From positions 1,364,001 through 1,428,000 of the forward strand of contig JAMYHL010000001.1 in assembly GCA_025531455.1 (NCBI GenBank): a DNA stretch of 64,000 nt. The letters run 5' to 3'. Every line of letters starts with the position of its first letter. The first letter of the stretch is position 1. The translations under genes and the position numbers were made by a program. Of this stretch, positions 34,458 through 45,534 are shown piece after piece. This stretch comes from Apiotrichum sp. Y4204. Lineage: Eukaryota > Basidiomycota > Tremellomycetes > Trichosporonales > Trichosporonaceae. Under the pieces are notes generated by a model, which searched no databases, was not told where the DNA came from, and saw only the letters and a list, made by a program, of their open reading frames with translations.

Positions 34458-36307
34458 ATGCTCCGCACCGCTCTCCGCAAACTCGAGACCGAGCATCCTC
34501 CGGACCTGAGCGCCGGCGAGCTCTTCCTCGCCAACAGCGACCTCCTCCCCGTCTCCGACGACAAGCGGACGTGGGACCATCTCTCCTTTGTAAGTGACCG
34601 CTGGCAACGCTCACACCAGGCGTCGTTCTGGATTGCCGATGCGTGCGTCCTGGCTGCCCGATGCCTGCATGTCTGACGGCAGATTCAACCTCAACACGTT
34701 CGCCATCGCGTCGGCGATGATCACAAACGGGATGAACTGGTGGCAGGCGTTCATGTGGGTTTTCCTCCTGGCATCGCTTGCCTTGCGCCTTGCGCCTTGC
34801 TGCTCTCGCTCACATCCAGCTGCGTCATTGTGGGGTACACCCTTGTCGGACCGCTGCTCGTGCTCAACGCGCGCCCGGGAGCCGTGCACGGCATCACCTT
34901 TCCGGCCGTCAGCCGGACGACCTACGGCGTCTTTGGGTCCCTCTGGCCTGTCGTGAGTGAAATTGGCATACTGTTCTGACCGCAGTTTAATCGTGCAGGC
35001 ATGGCCATGATCTGGTGGGGCGTGCAGGCTTGGCTTGGCGGCGAATGGTGAGTTGAAAGGTGAATCTCGGCTCTGACAGTAGCGTCTACGTGCTTCTTCG
35101 CGCAATCTGGCCAAGCTTCGCACACATCAAAAACACGATGCCAGCCTCAACTGAAACGACCACAGCCTACATCATCGCGTTCATCATCTACTGGATCCTC
35201 TCGCTCCCAGTAACCTGGGTGCCGCTGCACAAGCTGCGGTGGCTGTTCCTCGCGAAAGCGGTAGTCGGCCCCATTGTGGGATTCACACTCTTCGGGTGGT
35301 CCATCTCGCGGGCAGGCGGCATCGGGCCCGTGTTTACCCAAAAGGCCTCGGTGCACGGCACAGACCTGCGCTGGGCAATGCTCACGGGTATCTCATCATG
35401 CACGTCCAACATGTTCACGCTCGTGACCAACGCCCCGGACTTTGCCTCGCGCGCAAAAACGCCCAGCGCGGCGGTCTGGCCGCAGCTCATCGGCCTCCCG
35501 CTCTCGTTCACCATCACGTCGTTTCTCGGCATCGTGATTGCCTCCACTTCGGTCCCGCAGTTCGGGCATCAGATCTGGGACGTGGTCAAGATCATGGACT
35601 CGATGTTGGACGCAGACCCGAGCGCGGCCACGCGCGCAGGCATGGTGTTTGTGTCCGCGGGCTTCATCTACGTCCAGCTCATGCTCAACGTCGCCGCCAA
35701 CTCGATCTCTGCCGGCTGCGACCTCACAGCACTGTTCCCCCGCTTCATCAACATCCGCCGCGGGGGATACCTCTGCATGGTGGTCGGCATCCTCATGAAC
35801 CCGTGGCTGCTGTACAAGAGCTCGGCGACGTTCGGCAGCTATCTCGGGAGCTACGGCGTGCTCCTGAGCTGTATCGCCGGCCCAATGATCACCGACTACT
35901 GGCTCGTGCGCCGCGGCCACATGCGTCTCCGCGACTTGTACACGCCCCGCGGGGGTTGGTACGGGTACACTTTTGGCGTCAACTGGCGCGGCTACTCAGC
36001 GTACCTCTGCGGCTTTGCAATCAATGCCCCCGGGTTCATCCACGCGTGCAACCCCGCTATCCGCGTCGGCACCGCCGCACAGCGCATCTACACCCTCTCT
36101 TGGCTGACCGGCACGGGCGTCTCGGCGCTCGTGTACTATCTCTGCTGTGTGGTCTGCCCGCCGCCGGGGATGAGCAGGGATTTCGAGGAGGTGGACGAGT
36201 CGGGGTACCGCGACGAGCGTGAACGCGAGCGCGAGACTGACGGGGCTCGCGAGGGGGAGAAGGAGAAAAGTATGGACGTCAGCAAGGTCAGCGTGTTTGA
36301 AGTCTAG
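34458..36307 (+). CDS. NCS1-family nucleobase/ureide permease (Fur4/Dal4-like)
   Basis: Proton-coupled uptake of nucleobases, allantoin, uridine or similar across the plasma membrane. Exon 1 starts MLRTALRKLE and includes NSDLLPVSDDKRTWDHLSF. Short exons rebuild SFWIADAFNLNTFAIASAM and MNWWQAFM. IVGYTLVGPLLVLNARPGAV and FPAVSRTTYGVFGSLWPV follow, then FNRAGMAMIWWGVQAWLGGE, the conserved NCS1 pore region. The long last exon carries the remaining hydrophobic helices, for about 12 in all, with SNMFTLVTNAPDFASRAK and AGPMITDYWLVRRGHMRL. The cytoplasmic tail is acidic and Arg/Glu-rich. Introns end CTGACGGCAG (34673-34682), CTGACCGCAG (34976-34985) and CTGACAG (35073-35079). Exact substrate unknown; the neighbouring Dcg1-like gene favours allantoin or a related ureide. 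Confidence 0.9.
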
Positions 36308-37482
36308 GGGACCGAGCGGTCGTCATGGTCTTGTATTTTTCTTCTGTGAATGGAAGCGTGCCTCAACAAGCGACGAGTAGCAACTAGTAGTGGATACTCG
36401 GGATGTGGTAAACACAAAACACAGATAGAAAACCTACCACCACGCCGCCGCACCGTCTCCGGGCACAGCATCGAGAGTAAGTTTGCGGGAACGCACTGAG
36501 CTGTCTCCATGCACCGCGACTCTTTGGGCGTGGACACTGCTCGGCCGCGCTAGGCTCAAGGTTGGGATTGCGGCACGCTGGGCGCTGGGCGCTGCGCGAC
36601 CGGCGACGCGCGGAGAGAGAGCTCAAAGCCATGACCTTGTGGCTAGCAACGTGTGTTCTGCGCTGTGAGGTCGTCGGTGCGCGCTGCGCGAATTAGCAAC
36701 ATGTGCCTTGCAATCTAGGCGGTGCGCGACGACGAGCTCTTCTACGACGACGACGACAGGCTGCAAAACTACGAATGCGAAGGTATTTATACTTTCGGTC
36801 AAGCCTCGCCGTCCTCTGCCGCTAGGGATCCGCGGCATGTACGTCAGCCCTCTCGGTCTTTGTGGCCCTGTGGCCATGCGCGGAACGATGTGCCTGCCCC
36901 TCGAGTCGGATAACGGAGAACACAGGCCGCATGCCCCAGACGGTGCAGAAGGCGTCGGCCAGAGTCCAGTGCAGGATACGTGCGACATCGCGCCTTCAGA
37001 TCCTGGCCATGGAGAGTTCGTAATTGCTTCACTCAGTCTGTCCAACTGTAGAGCCTTTGTCGTCCGTAAACTAAAATTCCACTTACGGCGGTTGTTTCAG
37101 CACACATCCACTCCCCACCCCCTCTGCGCTCGCTGAGCGCGCTGCATCTGCCTCCGACGGAGCGGACCGGCGCTGCTCCAAGCTTCGTGCCGGCACCACC
37201 TGCGGCCCGTCAGGGTCAAGTGCGTCGATTAGTCCGATTTAGTCTCCGGAGGTGCCCTCTCCGCTCGCAATTAGCCCCTCAGTAGCCATCTCGTCGTTGT
37301 CCGTGGCGGAGGATCCAGTCTTCATACATTACAACGGCGGTATACTATAGGAACTAGTTTGATGAGAGACGAGGTGTGATTAGGTGTGTGCACGGATGCA
37401 CCTATGCCGGATTGTGGGATCGCAGCATGAAGTGTGGCAGCGGCCGGTGGATGGGTATCGGGTACAGATATCGGGGCCTCGT
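36308..37482. other. Intergenic region, no supported gene
   Basis: About 1.2 kb. Several short open frames but no family match or convincing splice structure. Confidence 0.5.
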
Positions 37483-37860
37483 TCACACGGCGTCACGGGC
37501 GGCGACAGGCGCCGCGCTCCCATGTGAGGAGGTTTGACGGCGACACGGGGGATCCTGGGAATGAGGGACTGCCTCTACAGCACAGCTGGCACAGGACTCA
37601 CGGGTAGGCTTGTTGGTCGGCCACAGCTCGCGGGGCGCGCACGGCTCGTCGCACCGGCACGGGCACGGGTACGCGCGCGCATAGGTGAGATTATGGACGA
37701 TTGCGATTATCCACCCCAGAGCGAGGATGGTGAGGAAGACGAGGACGCGGTGCAGCGCGGCGGGGTCGACGGGCGCCGAGGAGATGTGCGCGGGCAGATC
37801 GGGGACGAGGTGGACGAGGTGGACGAGCGCGGCGTTGTGCGCGAGCGGGAGGGGCGACAT
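37483..37860 (-). CDS. Possible small single-pass membrane protein
   Basis: The start at 37860 gives about 84 residues up to a GTGAGT donor, with NAALVHLVHLVPDLPAHI, a hydrophobic segment VLVFLTILALGWIIAIVHNL and a Cys/Pro cluster CPCRCDEPCAPREL. Unspliced, the frame runs to 37483. A short intron ending CAG near 37554 would give a different 20-residue end. No family recognised. Good hydrophobic segment and dense codon use support it; lack of homology evidence limits confidence. Confidence 0.45.
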   Translation of the reverse strand: MSPLPLAHNAALVHLVHLVPDLPAHISSAPVDPAALHRVLVFLTILALGWIIAIVHNLTYARAYPCPCRCDEPCAPRELWPTNKPTRESCASCAVEAVPHSQDPPCRRQTSSHGSAAPVAARDAV

Positions 37861-38844
37861 TGCGAATGGGTATAGAGTGGACCAGGCCAGTTGACCCCGA
37901 GGGTTGGGAAAAGAGAAGAGGATGGATCACTCGAGGCGATGGATATGTATGGATTCCCAGCCTCTTCGCAAACACTAGATGTCTGAGAGAGGAGGGGTAG
38001 GTGCGTTTGTGTGCAGTGACAGTGTCTCAAGATCTCAATCACTTGATTTCTCAGAGCACGGGGCAGCTGTGCTCAGATCGCAAAGAGGCTGCCGGCGGCG
38101 GCAGCCTTCGGACGGGCATGTCTTCGATCTCTCCAGTTCCGAGATCTCTGTGCAGGGCTGGTCCACAGGCACCATTTCCACGTTGGACGCAAGGGGAGGG
38201 AGGAGCGTCGCACAGCGGATTATGCATTCCATAACGGTTCTCAAAATACTGCAGCGCTGCCAGGGCCCGGCTGACAACATGACAACGGGTATTACGCGTA
38301 CAAGCGTTTCAGGTGGTCTGATGAGGTGGTGGGAGCGTTTGAGAGGGGGCCAAAGTTGCAAACCGAGTTGCTGTTCCCAGCGATTCCGAGATAGATACAA
38401 AGGTCTGGAAACGCAGGGCACCCACGCACAGCAGCAAGGACCTCGACCAACACACGCTCATGCTCAGGCTCATGCTGCGGCGTCTCCAGAGTCCTGGCGC
38501 CTCGTCGACGGGCATTTCTAGCATCACAGTTTTCTTATCGGCTTGAAGCATGTACAACGGCATGGAGCAACTGCCGACGGGCGGGGGTGGTGCTATGATT
38601 TCGGACGCAAATGGAGGTATCGTGGAGAAGAGGGCGGTTGTCGAGAGGCAAAGAGGCAAACATGGATGTCACAGGGCGAGGAGACATGTCACAGTCGTAG
38701 GATCGTAGCCGGAGCTTGCCACTAGCCACGAGCACTGTGCTTGCTGTGCTCGGTGCCGCCTGCGATGGAGCCCTCGTAAGGCGCAAGACTCCGTCCAGTA
38801 GTCGACGCAGCGCCAGCATACTCCATATCCCGAGATCCAGATCC
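37861..38844. other. Intergenic region, no supported gene
   Basis: About 1 kb. A 116-codon minus frame at 38309-38659 has no recognisable features. Confidence 0.45.
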
Positions 38845-39567
38845 TCAGATCTCGTAGCCGCGCATCTTGCCTCGTTCCTCGACCATGTTGGCCATAACGT
38901 CGCCCTCGTGAGTGCCGAGTGCACGGAAGCCCTGCACGACGCCGACCCAGTCGCCCTGCGGCTTCTCCTGGGAGAGCTTGAAGCGGCCCTCGATGCGGTC
39001 AATCTTGATCTCGAGCCCGATAATCGCCTTCTTCAGGAGGTTGGTGTACGATTCCGGCGCGTCGTCGACCTTCCACGGCTTGCCCTCGGTTTTGGCCTCC
39101 TGGAGCTCGGTGAGGTCGTCAATCTGGCGGGCGAGGAACGCAGACGTCGCATCGTCGTTCTCGGTAAACACCCGCAGCTTGCCGTACACCTGCACCGCGG
39201 CGTAGTCCCACGTCGGGACAGTCTTGCCCGTCGCCGGCTTTGTCTGGATGTAGAACTTGGGGGTGACGTACGCGTGCACGGGGGCGTTGAAGAGGACAAG
39301 CACCTCGTCCTCCATCTCGGGGGACCCCTGTGCGCGGGCCTTCTCGATAAGCTGCTTGGCCTGCGGGTTTGCGCGCGCCATGTGTGCGCGGAGCACGCCT
39401 GGAGTTCCGTCCTCGGGCGTGTCGATCACGAACGGGAGGTGTGTCGTCTGCAAAGCCGACCACTGCGTGTCCCGGATTGCGGTGGTGAACTGCCCGAGTG
39501 GGTAGTTGCGCACAAACTCCTGCAAGACGGGCACGTCAAACTCGGCGTGTTCCTTTGGGAAGTACAT
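38845..39567 (-). CDS. PaiB-family FMN-binding split-barrel protein
   Basis: Single exon of 240 residues. It starts MYFPKEHAEFDVPVLQEFVR, matching the MY-PKHF opening of PaiB (FMN_bind_2) proteins, followed by YPLGQFTT, LQTTHLPFVID and LRAHMARANPQAKQL. Mid-protein VLVLFNAPVHAYVTPKFY and VPTWDYAAVQVYGKLRV are the strongest family marks. The end has IIGLEIKIDRIEGRFKLSQ and VVQGFRALG. In Bacillus PaiB is a regulator of sporulation and protease genes; fungal homologues are probably flavin-binding proteins of unknown role. Lack of introns contrasts with most neighbours. A TATA-like TTTATAA (plus 39697-39703) is about 130 bp upstream. Confidence 0.88.
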   Translation of the reverse strand: MYFPKEHAEFDVPVLQEFVRNYPLGQFTTAIRDTQWSALQTTHLPFVIDTPEDGTPGVLRAHMARANPQAKQLIEKARAQGSPEMEDEVLVLFNAPVHAYVTPKFYIQTKPATGKTVPTWDYAAVQVYGKLRVFTENDDATSAFLARQIDDLTELQEAKTEGKPWKVDDAPESYTNLLKKAIIGLEIKIDRIEGRFKLSQEKPQGDWVGVVQGFRALGTHEGDVMANMVEERGKMRGYEI

Positions 39568-40417
39568 TCTGCGCGGGAGCGAGGTCGCAAAGCGGAGAAG
39601 GGCGGTGTAGCGAATTGTGGTGGTCGGTTGGGGGTGGACACGTCGTTGGGAGGGGTGTCTGCTGGGGAGCAGAGGATGTGTGGTAGCGAACAGAGGTTAT
39701 AAATGTCTGTGTAGCCTTGCTCTTAGTTGAGTTGTCAATGACATTTTGGCAACACTTACATATGTCGATTGTGTTGTTGGTCACTGCATGACTGCCGACT
39801 CCGAGTCGGAGCGCGACTCACTGACTCGACGACGGCCGGCGCATGCGCGCGCATGCAACCGCCATGGCGCTGCGCACGGTGCCGCAGTGGCAGCAGCCAC
39901 AGTGACACAGTAGTAGTGGAGGTCATCGAGATGCCGAGGCGGCAAGGTGGGCTTGTTGATACGTGATTGTTGTCCGATTGGCATTGTTAAGCGACCGATT
40001 GTGTTGCTTTGTAAGCGACGCGATTCGACGAGAAGAACTGTTCAGCAACAACCAGCTGCGACGTCAGGTGCATGTTATCCGCCGGCTCGCAGCCAACCTA
40101 TCATCAGGCCATCAGATAATCTCAGATATCTTGGCCTATCTTGGATATCTCTGTCCAGTGTTTCCAACATGTTTCCAACAACGACAATCTGCTGACAATG
40201 CATTCCAGGATCCAGGATCGCATTCCGCATCGGCTCACGAAGAAACGTGTATCATCTGTTGCATTCCATTTTAGAACAAAATAAAAAGCCAGAGCAACCG
40301 GGCACACGACGGCTAGGCGGCTACCTGGTGCGCTGGTGCGTGTGTCATCTGTCATGGGGTGCGAGGCGTCCCGATCGTTTCCCTCTCTTATTCGTCCTGC
40401 TCATTTCTACTGCGTTC
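39568..40417. other. Intergenic spacer
   Basis: About 850 bp holding the presumed PaiB-like promoter. No gene supported. Confidence 0.5.
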
Positions 40418-41077
40418 CTAGACAAGCCAGTTGGACACCTCCTGCAGCGCCGCGTCCCAGTCGCCCTTGCGCTCGAGCTCCTTGAAGCTTTCAATGTTCT
40501 CGCCCTCGAGGTGCGCGTACAGGTGCGGGTAGTCTGGGTGGCCCGAGCGCATGTGGAGGCAGGGTGAGGAGGAATGGGAGGGAGTCGAGATCCGAGTCGA
40601 GAGAGAGAGAGTCGAGATTCGGGGCATTGATAAATGAATAAGCATGATGTTTGGGAATGGAAATCACAGAAAACACAAGAGCCAAGAAACCAAGAAATCC
40701 AAGGAAAGAGAAGACGTCAGCATCCATCATATGCGTCTGCCCTCCACCTCCACACGGACTCACCAAGACCGTCGCTCGCGCGGTCCCAGCGCACACGCTT
40801 AAACGCCGACAGCTTGCCGTACTCGATACGCAGGATGGCGACGGCGTCGACGTCCCCGAAGAAACGCTTCAGCACGCCGGGCACCTGTGCTGCCGTGGAC
40901 ATGTGCACGAACCCATCCTTGAGGTCCACCTCGGTGAGGAAGAACTCGTGCGAGGCCGGGATCGGGACCGGGAACAGGAACCTTTGCTGTCAGCAATGAT
41001 GTACTGTAGCTAAGTACTCACCGGGTGTCGACGGACGCCGAGGGGAAGATCTTGTACACAAACTCAGGGTTGGACAT
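40418..41077 (-). CDS. DUF952-family protein
   Basis: Three exons, about 150 residues. The start at 41077 gives MSNPEFVYKIFPSASVDTR; after a short intron FLFPVPIPASHEFF and DLKDGFVHMSTAAQVPGVL follow, the DGF-H-ST block that marks DUF952. Next come RFFGDVDAVAILRIEY and KRVRWDRASDG. A longer intron (about 240 nt) leads to YPHLYAHLEGENIESFK and the end EVSNWLV at 40418. The PHLY motif near the C-terminus is also typical. Function unknown; the fold is related to ADP-ribosyltransferase-like small proteins by structure prediction in other species, which I treat as background only. Confidence 0.82.
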
Positions 41078-43388
41078 TGTGCTGAGTCGGCGGAGCGGGC
41101 AGAGCGAGCGGATGGCGGTTCTGAACATGGACAGAACTGGAGAGGGCAAATGGAGAGGGCGACACGGGGCAATTGGGTGGCGCGATGTCGTGGATGCTGG
41201 CCGCTGGGTGCCCCGGGACGCGTTGGCGTCTTTCGCGTCACGCTTGGCAGTGGCCAGTGGGTGGGTGGAGGTGGAGGTTGAATGGAAGACACAGGTGGCG
41301 GAATAACTCCCCCAGGTGCTGACAATATCTCATGCTTTTTCCCTCAACATTGGGTCTATGGGGTCTCGAGTCGAGTGGTTTACATGCTGATACCACGTTC
41401 TCTGACATCAGCCAGCTAGCCAGCTGCTGATCAGCTTGTTTGTTTTAATCGGCCGACCCAGAACAAACAGAAGGTCCCCCCCCGCCCCCTCCCACTCGGA
41501 TTGCAAGCCGCGGGTCCCGCGATCGCGCCGTGTTCCAAGACTCTTCTTGATCCACGGAATCCACGCCACGCGACTCGCGACTCATAAGGTCGATCGCACG
41601 ATCCACGCGACTTCGTGGCGCGTGTGGCAATGATGCCAAACAATCAAACCTCCCCCCACGCCCAAGACTCCCGGAAAAGCAACATCCACCCAGACACGGA
41701 AAAAAGTATTAATAACTCCCCCTTCGCTCGGCACTTCTCCTCGAGCCAGGGCCAGCCGACTCCGAGCCCCACGCAACAGGCTGGTCGGGCCGAGTCCAGG
41801 AACACGAGGAATCGAGGAACGGGTCGGTGAAATGTGTGCTCCACCCCCTCCGCTCCACATGCCGTGGTGCCGTAGGCGGTGGGTCGTGGGCCGTGGGTCC
41901 CACTTTGCCACATTGCTCCACCGGCCACCAGCGCCGTGCCGTCATCCTGGTGAGGTGTACACAAGTTTTTTCCTGCCAGCTCATGGATCATGGATCATAG
42001 AGCTATGTATGGACCTGCAACCGGCCCATGTTTGTTTACCGCGTTTGGATACCTGCCAAGCTGGGATTCAGGGAGGATGGATACTGAGACCGCGGCCGTC
42101 GTGCACATGTCATGTCGTGAATCCTGAAGATGCGGCTAGGGAAATGCGATAGTCTCAATGCTATGATCCCCTCGAGACATGTGACTGGCAGTACGCAGAG
42201 CGCAGAGCGCCCCAACTATGCCGAGGTATGTATTCCGAGATGACGAGTGGGACTGTGGGACTGGAGAAATACGCTCGAGCATCCTCGTCAGCGGAATGGA
42301 AGAGACTAACCTCGTCCGAGCTCTCAAAGTTGACAGGTGACTGCCCTCTCAACAACAGCGAGCAGCGAGCGACCAATGGGGACCAACCGGGACCCTCCTC
42401 CGCGATGCCGGCCCGAACTCCAAGCTCACGACCGCCGTTCAAGTCATGTACCTCGCCGGACGTCCAGTCCGCCACGTCCTGTCCGCAGCTGACGGGACGC
42501 CGGACGCCACATCGGCACATCTCTTCGCACCCGGCATCCGTGAGATCTGTGAGATAGCCCGCCCTGGGCAACTACAAACTTACAAACCGTTATCAGCGCC
42601 TAAAGCCAGCCAAACGCCCCCAGCTCTCAGACTGCGCAAGACTTTATCAACCGCCGGCCTGGAAGGCTGGACCCCACCCCGATTACCCTTTCAGGAAACC
42701 TTCCAGCCGTTCCGAGGCCGACCTCCGGGCTTCGGCCGCGGTTCGGCGCGTTCGCTACGTCACCCCCGCGTGCTCTGCGCGTGGTGCACGTGCAATTTCC
42801 AGATCTTCCAGAGAGTATCAGCTGGACAGGTGCGGGTTGTACGGACCTGGCCCTGTGCTGCTCCACACTGTTTTTCTGCCGTCATGAGGATCAGAGGGCC
42901 GTCGCGACCGAACGAGGCCGAGAGGCCCGCGTCAGGGCGCGGATTTTGACGGAGCGCGTCCGTTTGCCTCATTCCCATCTCGACTAAACACTATCCACGG
43001 ACCTGAATCCCAGGCGACCCACCGAGTCACCGAGTCAAAATCCTGCCGTTGCCCGCGCTGCTCGACGGACGGCAATGCGGCGGTGGAGGGCTGCTGGAGC
43101 CGGGGCTGGAGGCTGACGCTAACCTTTGGAGAATTGCGCCGCGCGCCGCGCGTTGCCTTGCGAGCTTTGCGAGCTGTGCGATGTTTGCGGAGCTGTGACG
43201 GGATACAGAAAAAGTTACATATACCCACCGCGAGCAGCTGACGACAAACTTTCTCCCACTTGTATCGCTCCAACTGATCTTGTGTCTCTAGTACTAGAAG
43301 TTATCCCCGGCCCAGCTACCAACAGCCCGCCCCCACTTCCACCCTCACTTCCCACCCCCACTTCCCAACTCGCACACTCTCTCTCACG
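41078..43388. other. 2.3 kb intergenic region
   Basis: No gene supported. 41840-41920 has GTGGGTCGTGGGCC-type repeats. A minus-strand frame at 42161-42571 has no known motif. 43310-43388 is C/T-rich leader of the MFS gene. Confidence 0.5.
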
Positions 43389-45046
43389 ATGATCGAACCG
43401 GTCGAGGCAGAGTTCGCCAACCCGCCCGTCTTCTCCAACAAGCAGGAGCAGCGCCTCGAGGACGAGGGCGTCGAGCATCCCGGCGCGGTCACTGGTTCCG
43501 ACGACGAGAACACCACCCGCGCAGGCACGCCCATCAACGAAAAGCTCAAGGGCAAGATCCTTGTCGACTTTGAGCCCGGATCCCGTGAGGACCCCCGCGA
43601 GTGGGGCAGGGGCCGTAAATGGTGAGTAGAGTAGTGGATGCGCCGGCAGTGTGTGGCACTTTGCTAATCCCTCCAGGTTTATCACCCTCTCATGCGCTCT
43701 TCTGTGTCTGACCGTCGCGCTCGGCTCGGCCATGCCGACCGGTGACCTGCCGTCACAGGCCAAGGACCTGCATGTCTCCATGGAGGCCATCTTCCTCTCC
43801 ATCTCGCTGTTTGTGCTCGGTTTCGGTGTCGGCCCCCTCATCTTTGCGCCCCTCTCCGAGATGATCGGCCGCAAGCCCGTGTACTGCATCTCGATCTTCT
43901 TCTACTTTATCTTTACGCTACCGTCGTGTCTCGCCAAGAACATTGCCACCATGCTTGCCGGCCGTATGATCGCCGGTATCGCCTCTTCCGCACCGATGAC
44001 CAACGTCGGTGGCTCGATCGCCGACGTCTGGGCCGTCGAGGCCCGTGGTATCCCCATGGCCATCTTCTCCATGACGCTGTTCATGGGCCCGTGTCTCGGC
44101 CCTCTGTTCGGCGGCTGGATCGGCCTCAAGACCGGCCAGTGGCGCTGGATCTACTGGGTCCTCTTCATTCTCTGTGGTGTCGTCTCGGCGTTTACTTTTA
44201 TCATGCCCGAATCGTACGCGCCCATTCTCCTCCGTCGCAAGGCTGCCCGCCTCAACAAGGAGAACAACACGGACGTCTACATTTCCAAGCACGACATTAA
44301 CCGCCCGCCGCTCAAGGAGACGCTCAAGGCGTCATTTACCCGCCCGTTCATCCTCATGTTCTGCGAGCCCATCATCCTCTTCATGTCCTTCTACCTCTCG
44401 TTCATCTACTCGCTCCTCTACGCCCTCTTCTTCGCCTTCCCCATCGCCTTTGAGGAGATCCGTGGCTGGAACATTGGTATGACTGGTGTCTCGTTCGTTT
44501 CCATCATTGTGAGTATCAAAAAGCGTAAACACAACAAAGAATCGCCACTAATACCTCCAGATCGGCATCGGAATCGCCATGATGGTCATGCCCATCCAGG
44601 AGAAGCTCTACGCCCGCCACTGCCGCAACGGCCCCGTCCCCGAGGCGCGCCTGTACATGATGATGGTCGGCTGCTTTGTCATGCCCATGTCGCTCTTCGT
44701 CTTCGCATTCACCTCGTACGAGGGTATCATCTGGGTCGGCCCCGCCGCCGCCGGTGTCATGTTCGGCTTCTCCATGCTGGTCATTTACATTTCCGCAAAC
44801 TCGTACATTGTCGACGCGTACGCCGACTATGCCGCGTCCGCCGTCGCCGCCAAGACGTTTATGCGTTCGTGTATCGGCGCCTCGGTCCCGCTCTGGATCA
44901 CCCAGCTCTTCCACAACCTCGGGTTCCAGTACGCCGGTCTTTTCCTCGCCCTCGTCGGATGCTGCCTCATCCCCATCCCCTACGTCTTCTTCTTCAAGGG
45001 CGGCGCTGTCCGTGAGCGCTCCAAGCGCGCCACCAAGAACCAGTAA
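43389..45046 (+). CDS. MFS transporter, DHA1 drug/polyamine antiporter type
   Basis: Exon 1 (ATG 43389) encodes a hydrophilic N-terminus ending FEPGSREDPREWGRGRKW, the usual lead-in of fungal DHA1 transporters. After one intron, 12 hydrophobic segments follow. Motif A appears as APLSEMIGRKPVY; motif B-like LAGRMIAGIASSAPMTNVGG and the helix-5 GPCLGPLFGGWI are clear. The central loop contains PESYAPILLRRKAARLNKE. A second intron near 44511-44561 splits VSII from IGIG. The last exon has SANSYIVDAYADYAASAVAA and ends in a basic tail KRATKNQ. The substrate cannot be told; relatives export drugs, polyamines or weak acids. The short cytoplasmic tail and 12-TM layout fit the plasma membrane. Confidence 0.9.
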
Positions 45047-45534
45047 ATAGAAGTCTGTTTCGGCTCGGGGTTTCCCATTTTCTTCGGTTTGGCCGCTATC
45101 ACAATCATTCCTTCCATCACCTGCATTTATACACCATATTAGCATCTAGACATTTACGCATCCATGCAATCGGTATAATATTGAGAATCAGTGCCACCTC
45201 GATATCTCTCGACTGGGAGCTCCCCACTGTGACTGACGTTAATTCCCGTGGTGGTGCCAAAAACTTTTCCAGAAGGTTTAGAGTTGGCAACTCAAACCTT
45301 GTGCGAATGATGTCAGTGGAGAACCACGCCCTGTGAGGTGAAGGCAAGTAAACTCGTCTGGTCCGCATTCCACATGACCAGCTCGTCTCGTAATCACCGA
45401 GCATCCCTGGAGCAGCTCCAACGGGCTCTGTGCCTCTCGAATCCTGTTATCCTGCGGCAGGCCGGTCATCACGTGTCAGTCATCATCTGTGGCAACTTCT
45501 GCAGCCCCTCGTCCTCCAACTCTCATATCATACA
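45047..45534. other. Convergent spacer between MFS gene and SEC10
   Basis: About 490 bp; no gene supported. Confidence 0.5.

Noticed and set aside
38716..39702. 328-codon plus-strand frame
   Set aside because: Antisense to the PaiB-like gene, which has clear family motifs.
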